From Pseudobutyrivibrio ruminis HUN009 (GTDB lineage Bacteria > Bacillota > Clostridia > Lachnospirales > Lachnospiraceae): DNA of 64,000 nt. This document shows, piece by piece, positions 17,946-27,323 of this stretch. The notes beneath the pieces are model-generated. The model saw nothing but the letters and a program-made list of their open reading frames with translations, had not been told where the DNA came from and did not search any database. A program made the translations under genes and the position numbers. The DNA lies in assembly GCF_000703005.1 (NCBI RefSeq), contig NZ_JNLH01000001.1, positions 2,287,001 through 2,351,000 on the forward strand, read 5' to 3'. Position 1 is the first letter of the stretch. Each line of letters starts with the position of its first letter.

Positions 17946-18791
17946 TTAAATCTCCTGCATCCTAGCTCGAATACGTTCCAAGAAATTAACGTTTTCTAAC
18001 ATAACCATGTTGGATGTAATCTTTGAACGATGGATTTTTAAAACCTCACCCTTTTTGAGAGTTTGTCTAAGAGTTCCATCGTAAATAATGTTTGCTTTTG
18101 GTTCGTCCTCTTCATGACGAGCCTCTATACTAACTTCAACCTCATCATTTGAGGCCAAAATAATGCTTCGTGAATTAAGTGTATGAGGGTTGATTGGTGT
18201 CAAAACAATGCAATCTGCATGAGGGCTAACAATAGGGCCGTTGGCAGAAAGATTATAAGCAGTTGAGCCTGTAGGTGTGGAAACAATAAGTCCATCACAA
18301 TTGTGGGAATACAGCTGAATTCCATTTACCTTTACTGTAAGGTTTAACACATAAAGCCCTGCAGCATCAGATGCAACTACAATATCATTTAACGCTCTAA
18401 AACGATTGTCCTCATCACTAGAACAATCACCCTCAAGCATCATTCTCTCATCAATCTTATAATTGTCGCTAAGTAATTGATCCAAGCAGTGCTCTACATT
18501 ATCAACAGTCATATCACAAAGATAGCCCAAATGGCCGCAGTTAAGACCAACGATAGGAATCTTTCGATTTGTAACATTCTGGGCAACTCTAACTACTGTT
18601 CCATCGCCACCGACAGTAATGATACATTCAATATTATCACCAACAGTTACCTGTGTTTCAGAGCTGTCTGGGCAAGTGTCCAGATCAAGAATGCACATTC
18701 CGCCATGTGCAGAAATGTAATCACGAATAATGTTGATGTATTTTTCATGTAAATCACTAAAAGACCTTGCAACAATTAAGAAATTCTTCAT
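17946..18791 (-). CDS. nadK: NAD kinase
   Basis: Phosphorylates NAD to NADP. The 281-residue protein has the GGDGT motif (TVGGDGTVVRVA), NCGHLGYL, and the conserved VSTPTGSTAYNLSANGPIV region. The ATG overlaps the TAA stop of tlyA by one base. One of the standard members of this Firmicute cluster. Confidence 0.95.
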   Translation of the reverse strand: MKNFLIVARSFSDLHEKYINIIRDYISAHGGMCILDLDTCPDSSETQVTVGDNIECIITVGGDGTVVRVAQNVTNRKIPIVGLNCGHLGYLCDMTVDNVEHCLDQLLSDNYKIDERMMLEGDCSSDEDNRFRALNDIVVASDAAGLYVLNLTVKVNGIQLYSHNCDGLIVSTPTGSTAYNLSANGPIVSPHADCIVLTPINPHTLNSRSIILASNDEVEVSIEARHEEDEPKANIIYDGTLRQTLKKGEVLKIHRSKITSNMVMLENVNFLERIRARMQEI

Positions 18792-19588
18792 TATTTGTCT
18801 AAGCTACCATGTGCAGCTGCTACTGTTGCAGCAACATCAATAGCATCCCCCTGTTTTTCCTGTGTTGATATATGAATGAGGTATTCTATGTTTCCTTCTG
18901 GTCCCTTGATTGGGGAATATTCCAAATGAAGAACATAAAAACCAATTTCTTTTACAAAATCAATAATTGTATTAATAACTTCTTCGTGAACAGCTGGATC
19001 ACGGACAACGCCCTTCTTTCCAACCTTTTCACGTCCAGCTTCAAACTGTGGCTTGATGAGGCAAACCATTTCTGCATCATCCTTAAGAAGTGCCTTTGCT
19101 GGGCCAAGTACCTTTGTAAGACTGATAAATGATACATCAACTGAAGCGAAATCAAGCTGCTCGCCGATGTCCTCTACAGTGACATATCTGATGTTTGTCT
19201 TTTCCATGCAAACAACTCTAGGATCCTGACGAAGCTTCCAAGCGAACTGTCCATATCCAACATCTACAGAGAATACCTTTGTAGCTCCATTTTGAAGCAT
19301 GCAATCAGTAAATCCACCAGTGGATGCGCCGATATCCATACAAACCTTTCCATCTAAGGAAATATCAAAGTGAGTCATAGCCTTTTCAAGTTTGAGACCT
19401 CCACGGCTAACGTATTTCAGCTGCTGTCCGTGGATTTCGATATCTGCATCTACATCTATTTTAGTGCCTGCTTTATCCTCTCTGTTTCCTTTAACGAAAA
19501 CATTACCTTCCATAATCATGGTTTTGGCTTTTTCACGAGAAGGAGCAAACCCTCTATCTACTAATACTATATCAAGTCTTTCTTTCAT
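18791..19588 (-). CDS. tlyA: TlyA-type rRNA 2'-O-methyltransferase / hemolysin-like protein
   Basis: An N-terminal S4 RNA-binding domain (residues 1-60, RLDIVLVDRGFAPSREKAK) is joined to an FtsJ-like SAM methyltransferase with DIGASTGGFTDCML as SAM-binding loop. Related TlyA proteins methylate ribosomal RNA. 265 residues, normal. It sits four bases after dxs and overlaps nadK by one base. Confidence 0.92.
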   Translation of the reverse strand: MKERLDIVLVDRGFAPSREKAKTMIMEGNVFVKGNREDKAGTKIDVDADIEIHGQQLKYVSRGGLKLEKAMTHFDISLDGKVCMDIGASTGGFTDCMLQNGATKVFSVDVGYGQFAWKLRQDPRVVCMEKTNIRYVTVEDIGEQLDFASVDVSFISLTKVLGPAKALLKDDAEMVCLIKPQFEAGREKVGKKGVVRDPAVHEEVINTIIDFVKEIGFYVLHLEYSPIKGPEGNIEYLIHISTQEKQGDAIDVAATVAAAHGSLDK

Positions 19589-19592
19589 ATTA

Positions 19593-21449
19593 CTATCCTA
19601 ATTTTTCTAAAATACGATTTGTAATGGACTCAGCATCCATGCCAAGCTCCTTAAACAAAAGTGTAACACTGCCATGTCTAACAAACTCATCTGGAACAGC
19701 AATCTTAAGAACCTGACCATTATAGCCATTATCATCAAGATAAGCCTGAACCTGCTGACCGAATCCGCCAGTGATAACGTTTTCTTCCAATGTAACAATT
19801 AAATCGTATTCGTTTTTGATTTTATCAAGATAAGCCTGGTCAAGTGGCTTTGCAAATCTGGCATTGCAGATACCAGCATCGATTCCCTGGGCCTTTAGAA
19901 GCTCTTCCACTTCCTCTGCCTTTTTCACCATGGAACCAAGCGCAAAAAGCATTACCTTTGAACCTGCTTTTATCTCCTCGGATTTACCAAGGACGATTTC
20001 AGCTCTGTGCTCCTTTAATCCGCAGTATGCTTCACCTCTAGGATATCTAATGGCGATTGGGCCATCGTAAGCCACTGCAAATTTCATCATATCTGAAAGC
20101 TCCCATTTGTTCTTTGGAGCCATCACTGTCATATTGGGCATAGCTGTAAGGAATGAAACATCAAATATACCCTGATGTGTGCTACCGTCTGCACCAACAA
20201 GACCTGCTCTATCAATTGCAAAAATCACATGAAGATTTTGCAAGCAAACATCCTCAAGGATTTGATCATATGCACGCTGTAAGAATGATGAATATACAGC
20301 AAATACAGGAATGCGACCGCCAAGTGCTAAGCCAGCCGCAAATGTAACCGCATGCTCTTCTGCAATTCCCACATCGAAGAATCGGTCTGGGAACATATTT
20401 CTGAAACGCTTTAATCCAGCGCCCTCAGCCATAGCTGCTGTAATAGCTACAACCTCTGGGTTGCGATCTCCCATCTTACGCATTACAGTGGAGAATACAT
20501 CTGTGTAACCAGGATTTGGATTGCGTTTTGGAAGTCCTGTCTCGATTTCGAAAATATCGGTACCATGGAATCTGGATGGATGACGCTCCGCAGGCTCATA
20601 ACCATTACCCTTTTTAGTAATAACGTGAACAAGCACTGGGCCGTTGATACCCATAGCCATATTGAATGTCTCCATCATCGCCTTAATATCGTGGCCATCA
20701 ACTGGGCCAAGATACATGATTCCTAAATCCTCAAAAACCATGTTAGGAACCATCAAAGACTTGATACCATTTTTTGTGCTACGAATCTTTCTGATGATGC
20801 GCTCACCATTTGGCCAACTTTCCAAAGATGAAAGTACGTTATTTTTAAGGCCTACGTATTTTGAGCTAGTACGAAGACGCTCAAGATTTGTAGACATACC
20901 ACCTACATTTTTAGAGATGGACATTTCATTATCATTAAGAACGATAAGGAAGTTGGACTTCTTTAAACGAGAAGCATTATTCAAAGCTTCGTAAGCAAGT
21001 CCACCAGTAAGAGCTCCATCACCAATAACGGCGCAAACTTTATAGTCATCACCTGCCAAATCCCTTGCCATGCAATAACCTAAAGCTGCAGAAAGAGATG
21101 TGGAACTGTGACCTGTATCAAAACTGTCGCAAGGGCTCTCAACTCTTTTAGGGAATCCACTGATTCCGCCGTACTGACGGAGATGATCAAATTCATTTGC
21201 TCTGCCAGTAAGAATTTTGTGGGTGTATGCCTGATGACCTACATCCCAAACAAGCTTATCCTTTGGGAAATCAAGAAGCATATGAAGAGCAATTGTGAGT
21301 TCTACAGTTCCAAGATTGGAAGCCAAATGACCACCAGTCTTTGAAAGATGCTCAATAAGAAAGCTTCTGATTTCAGCTGGAAGTGCCTGTATTTCTTCCT
21401 CTGTTAAATTCTTTATATCATTAGGTTGCTTTATTTTTTCAAGAACCAT
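19593..21449 (-). CDS. dxs: 1-deoxy-D-xylulose-5-phosphate synthase
   Basis: First enzyme of the MEP isoprenoid pathway: thiamine-diphosphate-dependent condensation of pyruvate and glyceraldehyde-3-phosphate. 618 residues. Seen are the ThDP-binding GDGALTGG...NDNEMSIS span (about residues 145-180), the histidine region GHSSTSLSAALG, and the transketolase-like DRAGLVGADGSTHQG. It is next to ispA, another isoprenoid gene. Confidence 0.95.
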   Translation of the reverse strand: MVLEKIKQPNDIKNLTEEEIQALPAEIRSFLIEHLSKTGGHLASNLGTVELTIALHMLLDFPKDKLVWDVGHQAYTHKILTGRANEFDHLRQYGGISGFPKRVESPCDSFDTGHSSTSLSAALGYCMARDLAGDDYKVCAVIGDGALTGGLAYEALNNASRLKKSNFLIVLNDNEMSISKNVGGMSTNLERLRTSSKYVGLKNNVLSSLESWPNGERIIRKIRSTKNGIKSLMVPNMVFEDLGIMYLGPVDGHDIKAMMETFNMAMGINGPVLVHVITKKGNGYEPAERHPSRFHGTDIFEIETGLPKRNPNPGYTDVFSTVMRKMGDRNPEVVAITAAMAEGAGLKRFRNMFPDRFFDVGIAEEHAVTFAAGLALGGRIPVFAVYSSFLQRAYDQILEDVCLQNLHVIFAIDRAGLVGADGSTHQGIFDVSFLTAMPNMTVMAPKNKWELSDMMKFAVAYDGPIAIRYPRGEAYCGLKEHRAEIVLGKSEEIKAGSKVMLFALGSMVKKAEEVEELLKAQGIDAGICNARFAKPLDQAYLDKIKNEYDLIVTLEENVITGGFGQQVQAYLDDNGYNGQVLKIAVPDEFVRHGSVTLLFKELGMDAESITNRILEKLG

Positions 21450-21457
21450 AATCTATC

Positions 21458-22351
21458 TTAATTGTCTCTGTAGACAAGGTATTTAAGTAGCTCATTTAAA
21501 AACTCGTTGTGATTGTCTAAGCTATTAAGTTCCTCAACCGCCTCATCTGTAAGACGCTTTACCTCTTCCTTGGATTTTTCTATACCTGCAAATGTAACGT
21601 AAGTACATTTTTCATTTTTCTCATCTGAACCAATTGGCTTACCAAGCTTTGCTTCATCTCCTTCGATATCAAGGATATCGTCCTGAATTTGGAAAGCCAT
21701 GCCGATTTTACCGGCAACTCGTTCAACAAGAGAAACCTGATCCTCGCTGGCCCCTGCTAAAACAGCACCTATCATCATAGATGCCTCAATCAAAGCACCA
21801 GTCTTAAGCTCGTAGATGAAATGAAGCCTGTCTTCTGTCATTTCCAATTGCTTCTTTTCTGCTTCTACATCTACAACCTGGCCACCTATCATACCAAATA
21901 CGCCGGCTTTTCTGGCCAGAATACGCATTGCCTCAGTAACTCTAACTACGTCTACATCTGCATCATAAGCATTTAATGCAGTCTCGAAAGCATAGTTTAA
22001 AAGAGCATCTCCTGCAAGTATGCCCATTGCCTCACCGTATGCCACATGCACCGTAGGCTTTCCACGACGAAGCTCATCATTATCCATAGCTGGTAAGTCA
22101 TCGTGAATCAACGAATATGTATGAATCATTTCAATGGCAGCCATAAATGGCTCGATAACATCGCCACTACCACCGAAAAGCTGAAATGTCTCGTTCATAA
22201 GGATTGGACGCAGACGTTTACCACCTGCTGTTACCCCATATTCCATGGCATCAAATATAATGCCCTGTAAACCCTCTACATCTGGCAAAAATCTGCACAC
22301 AACATCCTGTGCTGATTCTGCCCTAACACTAAGTTCGTTTTTAATGTCCAT
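21458..22351 (-). CDS. ispA: Polyprenyl (farnesyl/geranyl) diphosphate synthase
   Basis: Elongates DMAPP with IPP. The first aspartate-rich motif is DDLPAMDND, the second QIQDDILD. I place the start at MDIKNEL (22349-22351), just after the xseB stop with GAGGGGGTTGAG upstream, giving 297 residues; a longer reading from 22387 would run 35 bases into xseB. Confidence 0.93.
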   Translation of the reverse strand: MDIKNELSVRAESAQDVVCRFLPDVEGLQGIIFDAMEYGVTAGGKRLRPILMNETFQLFGGSGDVIEPFMAAIEMIHTYSLIHDDLPAMDNDELRRGKPTVHVAYGEAMGILAGDALLNYAFETALNAYDADVDVVRVTEAMRILARKAGVFGMIGGQVVDVEAEKKQLEMTEDRLHFIYELKTGALIEASMMIGAVLAGASEDQVSLVERVAGKIGMAFQIQDDILDIEGDEAKLGKPIGSDEKNEKCTYVTFAGIEKSKEEVKRLTDEAVEELNSLDNHNEFLNELLKYLVYRDN

Positions 22352-22352
22352 T

Positions 22353-22583
22353 TTACTCAACCCCCTCAAACACCTCAAGACCGCCATCTTTGCTGATTGC
22401 CATGACAGCTTTCTTTGTCTGTTCTATTTTAGAATTAGCTTTTTGAAGCTCTTCCATTCCACTTTTATACAAAGCAAAGGATTCATCCAAAGTAACATCT
22501 GCTGATTCCATCTTTGTGATAATCTCATCGAGAGCCTGAAAGCTTTCTTCGATTGTTGTCTCTTTTATTTCTTTTTCTGCCAT
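22353..22583 (-). CDS. xseB: Exodeoxyribonuclease VII small subunit
   Basis: A 76-residue helical protein with the family pattern SFQALDEIITKMESADVTLD. Pairs with XseA. Eight bases after xseA. Confidence 0.92.
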   Translation of the reverse strand: MAEKEIKETTIEESFQALDEIITKMESADVTLDESFALYKSGMEELQKANSKIEQTKKAVMAISKDGGLEVFEGVE

Positions 22584-22591
22584 ACGTGCTC

Positions 22592-23800
22592 CTATTTATC
22601 CTTGGAAATGCTGGTGATTTGACTCTCCAGCATACCATCCTTTACTCTGATACTAAGGCTATCTCCAATGGAAAGATTTGATACGCTATCAACCTTTTTT
22701 CCATCTGGGCCTGTCACATAACCAAAACCGGAAGCCAATCGCTTGGTTGGAGAAAGACCATCCAATCTACCTGAAGCTGCTATCAAACGGCTTTCGTAGC
22801 GTTCTATTTTTGCATTCATCAGACTATTAAGCCTATCGTACAAGTGGTTAAGCTTGTCCTGATTTGCCTTGATTTTGTTCTCTGGCCTGAGAGATTGTAA
22901 TCGTAATTTGTAATTCTCAAGCTGAGCTGTGATGGATGAAAGCTTAAAATCCAATGTGCTGTTAAGTCTGTCAGAATACCTTTCGCAAGTCCTTGCAAAA
23001 TCCTCGTAAACAAAATTTGCAAGCTCTGCAGCCTGAGAAGGCGTTGCTGCTCTTTTATCTGCAACAAAGTCTGCAATAGTAAAATCCGTTTCGTGGCCAA
23101 CGGCAGATATGATTGGTGTGTTGGCTTTGAAAATAGCTCGTGCTACCGGCTCCTCATTGAAGGCCCAAAGGTCTTCGATGGAACCACCACCACGACCTAG
23201 GATGATAACATCCAGATTCATCTCATCCAGACAATTGATTCCAGAGATGATGGAAGGCACTGCCCCCTCACCCTGAACCTGTGCTGGATAAAGAATCAAT
23301 TCTACAAAAGGATTTCGTGTCTTTGATACACGGATGATATCGTGAACAGCCGCTCCTGTAGGAGCTGTGATGATACCGATTCTCATGGCATGACTTGGAA
23401 TAGGCTTTTTGTACATAGCATCAAACATTCCGCTTTCCTCAAGCTCCTGCTTTAATGCTTCGAAACGCTGATATAAATCGCCAACTCCCGCCAGCTCTAT
23501 CTCGTTTGCATACACTTGATATCTGCCAGCCGCTGCGTAGATTCCAACATATCCGGTAACCACTATTTGGTCGCCATCCTTCATGTTGAACTTCAGCCCC
23601 TTTGCTCGCTTGCCAGCAAACATTACACATGAAATAGATGATTTATCATCCTTCAAAGTAAAATATATGTGTCCTGTATGATTGTATTTGCAATTAGAAA
23701 CCTCCCCTGATAAGGAAAGGTTTCCAAGCATAAAATCATCAGAAAACATACGCTCAATATATGTATTTATCTGAGATACACTATATACATTTTTATTCAT
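22592..23800 (-). CDS. xseA: Exodeoxyribonuclease VII large subunit
   Basis: Degrades single-stranded DNA to acid-soluble oligonucleotides. The 402-residue protein has an N-terminal OB fold (YSVSQINTYI, about 1-100), the catalytic core with GRGGGSIEDLWAFNEE and SAVGHETDFTIAD, then a long coiled coil. It overlaps nusB by one base. Confidence 0.94.
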   Translation of the reverse strand: MNKNVYSVSQINTYIERMFSDDFMLGNLSLSGEVSNCKYNHTGHIYFTLKDDKSSISCVMFAGKRAKGLKFNMKDGDQIVVTGYVGIYAAAGRYQVYANEIELAGVGDLYQRFEALKQELEESGMFDAMYKKPIPSHAMRIGIITAPTGAAVHDIIRVSKTRNPFVELILYPAQVQGEGAVPSIISGINCLDEMNLDVIILGRGGGSIEDLWAFNEEPVARAIFKANTPIISAVGHETDFTIADFVADKRAATPSQAAELANFVYEDFARTCERYSDRLNSTLDFKLSSITAQLENYKLRLQSLRPENKIKANQDKLNHLYDRLNSLMNAKIERYESRLIAASGRLDGLSPTKRLASGFGYVTGPDGKKVDSVSNLSIGDSLSIRVKDGMLESQITSISKDK

Positions 23801-24222
23801 TATACTAATTTAGCAAGTGCTCCATTAACGAATCCTGCAGAAGAATCCGTACCGAATTCATCAGCAAGTGAAACTGCCTCATTGATAGCAACACCAACAG
23901 GAAGATTCTCGAATTTGATTTCGTATAAAGCAAGTCTGATAAGTGTTAAATCAACCTTTGCCATACGTGATGTCTTCCAGCCGTCAACTGACTTGTTGAT
24001 GAGCTCGTCGATTTCTGGAATCTTAGCAATGATATCCTCAGACTTTGTCTTGATGTATTCCTCATCCTCAGCTGTCTTGTTGTTTTTAGCAAGATCCTCT
24101 GCCTCTGCATTGTCACGGCCGCCAAGGAATGTGCTGATTACGCTATCCATTTCCTCTGTATCATGAAACTCATTCATAAATACAGCCTTAAAAACTTCTT
24201 TTCTAATTTCATGTCTATTCAT
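23800..24222 (-). CDS. nusB: Transcription antitermination factor NusB
   Basis: A 140-residue all-helical protein, with DLTLIRLALYEI and the NEAVSLADEFGTDSSAGFVNG C-terminal signature split across residues 109-130. Acts in rRNA antitermination with NusE. First gene of the long operon that ends with recN. Confidence 0.93.
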   Translation of the reverse strand: MNRHEIRKEVFKAVFMNEFHDTEEMDSVISTFLGGRDNAEAEDLAKNNKTAEDEEYIKTKSEDIIAKIPEIDELINKSVDGWKTSRMAKVDLTLIRLALYEIKFENLPVGVAINEAVSLADEFGTDSSAGFVNGALAKLV

Positions 24223-24263
24223 AAATACAAACTCCTGAAAATCTAATAGTTTAGACTAATATA

Positions 24264-24286
24264 GGGTGCTACTTAAAATAGCACCC
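24264..24286 (-). other. Hairpin at the 5' end of the nusB transcript
   Basis: GGGTGCTA/TAGCACCC stem with a seven-base loop. No T run follows. It would sit at the very start of the message if the promoter at 24291-24319 is used, so it is either a stabilising 5' hairpin or a weak asp23 terminator. Confidence 0.5.
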
Positions 24287-24290
24287 CATA

Positions 24291-24319
24291 ATTATACATT
24301 AATATGCATAAAAAATAAA
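24291..24319 (-). promoter_or_regulatory. Likely promoter of the nusB operon
   Basis: TATAAT with a weak -35 (TTTATT) at 17 bases. Confidence 0.5.
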
Positions 24320-24329
24320 TAAATCCTAA

Positions 24330-24707
24330 TTAATTGTTTGCTGCAACGCTAACAGTTGCGATACGAATATCTACAGCTGTAACCTCAAGACCTGTCATAG
24401 TCTCAACTGCTGACTTAACCTTTTCCTGAACCATGCCTGAAACCTTTGGGATTTCGTAGCCATACTTCATATTGATAGCCATGTGTACTGAGATTTTGCC
24501 TGGCTCGCTGTCTACTACTCTGATAGCCTTTGCAAGCTTTCCCTGACCTGCCTTTGAAATAGTTTCAGCTGTAAGGTTGCCTGCAAGTGACTCAACGCCA
24601 TCAACCTCAACTGCACCAAGGCCAGCGATAATACCAACAACCTCTTCAGAGATGTTTACACCGCCATCGCCATTAATATTTATAACAAAATTCTTGTTCT
24701 CTGCCAT
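24330..24707 (-). CDS. Asp23/Gls24 family envelope stress protein
   Basis: A 125-residue protein with the start of the family (NISEEVVGIIAGLGAVEVDGV) and the later VHMAINMKYGYEIPKV region. Asp23 proteins associate with the membrane in Gram-positive bacteria and respond to cell-wall stress; gene position before nusB is common. AGGAGG precedes the ATG. Confidence 0.88.
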   Translation of the reverse strand: MAENKNFVININGDGGVNISEEVVGIIAGLGAVEVDGVESLAGNLTAETISKAGQGKLAKAIRVVDSEPGKISVHMAINMKYGYEIPKVSGMVQEKVKSAVETMTGLEVTAVDIRIATVSVAANN

Positions 24708-24742
24708 ATCTGCCTCCTAAAAATCATAGAAAAACTATCGTA

Positions 24743-24771
24743 ATTATATCAATAACCTACATTATTTACAA
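24743..24771 (-). promoter_or_regulatory. Sigma-A promoter of asp23
   Basis: TTGTAA, 17 bases, TATAAT; the -35 box lies in the last codons of surE. Confidence 0.75.
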
Positions 24772-25468
24772 CCCCGACAGACACATAGTTATTAAGGATT
24801 GCATCAAAGTCAGTGCCCTCCTCTGCAACCGGTGTATAGCAGCCATTTACCATGTATCTGACGCCGCCATCATCAAGGTTTTCCACCACATCATAGGAGT
24901 CTTTATAAAACATTCCTCGGGAAACTTTTCTGTCGTATAAAATACCCCCACAATCTGATAATTCGCATCCTGGGAAGTTGACATTATGAATCATTCCTGG
25001 AGCAAGTGGCTCCGCCAAAAGCTTCTTTAAAACCTGCTTTATATATTTGTCAGTTACCTGATGGCAATCACAAGCTCCTTCCGAAAGAGCTATTGCGTGA
25101 TACCCTTGGAAGGCTCCCTCAAAGGCTGCTCCGCAGGTAGCTGAATACTGAATATCCGAAGCACAATTGTATCCAAAATTAATTCCTGAAAGAATCACAT
25201 CGGGGCGCTCAGGCATAACGCTCAATCCGCCAACTCTAACGCAATCTCCTGGTGTTCCACTGCAAGAATATGCAAAAACACCCTCTACAGGAAATTCCTC
25301 ACATGGGTAAACATCAATGGAATTATGAAGGGAAATGCTGTGGCTTGCTGCACTTCTTTGGCTTTCAGGTGCAACCACCCAAACCTCACCAAACTCCTTA
25401 GCTGCTCTGGCCAAACGAATAATTCCATCTGAATTTATACCGTCGTCATTTGTAATTAATATTCTCAT
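24749..25468 (-). CDS. surE: 5'/3'-nucleotidase SurE
   Basis: Metal-dependent nucleoside monophosphate phosphatase, 239 residues. The metal site is formed by the N-terminal ITNDDGINS and by the SGINFGYN region; QRSAASHSIS is typical too. CTGGGAG lies before the ATG. It follows the que operon terminator, without an obvious promoter of its own. Confidence 0.93.
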   Translation of the reverse strand: MRILITNDDGINSDGIIRLARAAKEFGEVWVVAPESQRSAASHSISLHNSIDVYPCEEFPVEGVFAYSCSGTPGDCVRVGGLSVMPERPDVILSGINFGYNCASDIQYSATCGAAFEGAFQGYHAIALSEGACDCHQVTDKYIKQVLKKLLAEPLAPGMIHNVNFPGCELSDCGGILYDRKVSRGMFYKDSYDVVENLDDGGVRYMVNGCYTPVAEEGTDFDAILNNYVSVGVVNNVGY

Positions 25469-25490
25469 AAAAATCTCCCAGAAATAAAAT

Positions 25491-25515
25491 AAAGACAGAC
25501 TATCTGTCTGCCTTT
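25491..25515 (-). terminator. Intrinsic terminator of the que operon
   Basis: AAAGGCAGAC/GTCTGTCTTT (one G-U pair), loop of five, then ATTTTATTT on the minus strand; 17 bases after the queF stop. Confidence 0.75.
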
Positions 25516-25531
25516 AAATTTATCATATTTA

Positions 25532-26026
25532 TTATCTGTTATCTACTTTTTCTGGATACATATCATGATTGAAAAGTCTGTCCTCTGCAACCTTTTCCCA
25601 CTTAGTTCCTGGCTTACCGTAGTTGCAATATGGGTCGATAGAGATTCCTCCTCTTGGAGTGAACTTACCCCAAACTTCGATGTACTTAGGATCCATAAGC
25701 TTTATTAAATCCTTCATGATGATGTTTACGCAATCCTCATGGAAATCACCGTGATTTCTGAAGCTGAATAAGTAAAGCTTTAATGACTTGCTCTCTACCA
25801 TCTTTTCACCTGGCACATAAGAGATGATGATGTTTGCAAAATCTGGCTGGCCAGTGATTGGACAAAGTGATGTAAACTCTGGGCAGTTGAATTTTACAAA
25901 ATAGTCATTCTCAGGATGCTTATTAATGAATGTCTGAAGCATCTCTGGTGCGTAGTTGTCTGGGTATACGTTATTTTTATTTCCTAAAAGTGTAAGTGTT
26001 CCTTCTTCTTTTCTGCTATCTGTCAT
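25532..26026 (-). CDS. queF: NADPH-dependent 7-cyano-7-deazaguanine (preQ0) reductase
   Basis: Reduces preQ0 to preQ1, the ligand of the riboswitch in front of this operon. The 164-residue unimodular form has the catalytic cysteine in EFTSLCPITGQPDFA and the ESKSLKLYLFSFRNHGDFHE motif cut over residues 78-97. GGAGGT precedes the start. Last gene of queD-queE-folE-queC-queF. Confidence 0.95.
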   Translation of the reverse strand: MTDSRKEEGTLTLLGNKNNVYPDNYAPEMLQTFINKHPENDYFVKFNCPEFTSLCPITGQPDFANIIISYVPGEKMVESKSLKLYLFSFRNHGDFHEDCVNIIMKDLIKLMDPKYIEVWGKFTPRGGISIDPYCNYGKPGTKWEKVAEDRLFNHDMYPEKVDNR

Positions 26027-26040
26027 AGTAGACCTCCTAA

Positions 26041-26727
26041 TTAATTCTCATACTCAATCGGATCTTTGATTCCATTTAATTCAAAGGCTGCAATTCTGTC
26101 GATACATGTACCGCATTTTCCGCATGCCTTGTCATGGCCTTCATAGCATGACCATGTGAGTTCATAAGGAACTCCAAGCTCCATGCCAACCTTTACAACA
26201 CCAGCTTTATTCTTATTGATAAACGGTGCCTCGATTGAAAGCTGCTTTCCACTTCCTTCGTAGATTGCTGTGTTCATAGCGTTGTTGAAATCGCTTGAGC
26301 AATCCGGATATGCGTTACCAGCTGCATCATCAGCATGAGCACCATAATAGATTTTCGAGCACCCCTTAGAAAGTGCAATTGCTGCAGCGCTAGAAAGGAA
26401 CAATCCATTTCTGAAAGGCACATAGGTGCTTACTGGCTTGCCATCTGTCTTTTCAAGCTGTTTGTCATATGACTCCTCTGGGATTTCTCCGTCAGAATGC
26501 TGAAGCAATGTGCAATCGCTGAACTGGAACATTGTAGATAAATCAAGTGTGATATGCTCCACTTTGTAGTATTCGCAAACATCATCCGCTGCTTTGATTT
26601 CCTTATCGTGACGCTGACCATAGAAAATAGAAAGTCCCACCACGTTTTCATGTCCATATTCTTTTACTGCCAAGGCAAGACAAGTTGTGCTGTCCAAGCC
26701 TCCGCTAACAAGTACTAAAGCTTTCAT
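26041..26727 (-). CDS. queC: 7-cyano-7-deazaguanine synthase
   Basis: ATP-dependent conversion of carboxydeazaguanine to preQ0. 228 residues; PP-loop LVSGGLDSTT at the N-terminus and a C-terminal zinc site in CYEGHDKACGKCGTCIDR. AAGGAG upstream. Between folE and queF. Confidence 0.96.
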   Translation of the reverse strand: MKALVLVSGGLDSTTCLALAVKEYGHENVVGLSIFYGQRHDKEIKAADDVCEYYKVEHITLDLSTMFQFSDCTLLQHSDGEIPEESYDKQLEKTDGKPVSTYVPFRNGLFLSSAAAIALSKGCSKIYYGAHADDAAGNAYPDCSSDFNNAMNTAIYEGSGKQLSIEAPFINKNKAGVVKVGMELGVPYELTWSCYEGHDKACGKCGTCIDRIAAFELNGIKDPIEYEN

Positions 26728-26738
26728 TTCAATTCTCC

Positions 26739-27311
26739 TTATAATAATCTCTGAAGTAAATCTCTGTCAGTCTTGAAACGACCTCTTAATGTCTGTGTAT
26801 GGGTCTTTGCACTGGCATTTTTAATTCCTCTGGCAGTCATGCAACTATGACTTGCCTCAATAAATACTGCTACATCCTCAGAGCCTGTAACCATCTGGAT
26901 GATTTCTGCAATATCGTTGCCGATACGTTCCTGAAGCTGAAGACGCTTCGCAGCCATATCAGCAATACGTGCGATTTTTGAAAGACCGATGACCTTGCCC
27001 TTTGGAATGTAGGCAACGCTTACTTTCATATCGTACATAAGCGCAAGATGATGCTCGCAATATGAGAAAACTTCGATGTCCTTTACAAAAACAAGATCCT
27101 GATTTGTTTCATCGTAATAATCCTCATCAAAGGTCTTGTTGAACATCTCTGCAATCTGTTCATTTGTGTAATTCATGCCCTCAAAAACTTCTTCGTACAT
27201 GCGAGCAACTCTATCAGGAGTCTCCTTAAGTCCTGCTCTTTCAGGGTCATCACCAAGGGCAATAATAATATTTCTAATGCTTTCTTTAATAAGCTCTTTA
27301 TTTATAGCCAT
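26739..27311 (-). CDS. folE: GTP cyclohydrolase I
   Basis: Makes dihydroneopterin triphosphate from GTP, the shared first step of folate and queuosine synthesis. The 190-residue protein has the zinc-binding SYCEHHLALMY and the GLSKIARIADMAAKRLQLQE helix. Its place inside the que operon says that it serves deazaguanine synthesis here. Confidence 0.95.
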   Translation of the reverse strand: MAINKELIKESIRNIIIALGDDPERAGLKETPDRVARMYEEVFEGMNYTNEQIAEMFNKTFDEDYYDETNQDLVFVKDIEVFSYCEHHLALMYDMKVSVAYIPKGKVIGLSKIARIADMAAKRLQLQERIGNDIAEIIQMVTGSEDVAVFIEASHSCMTARGIKNASAKTHTQTLRGRFKTDRDLLQRLL

Positions 27312-27323
27312 GATTTACCTCTC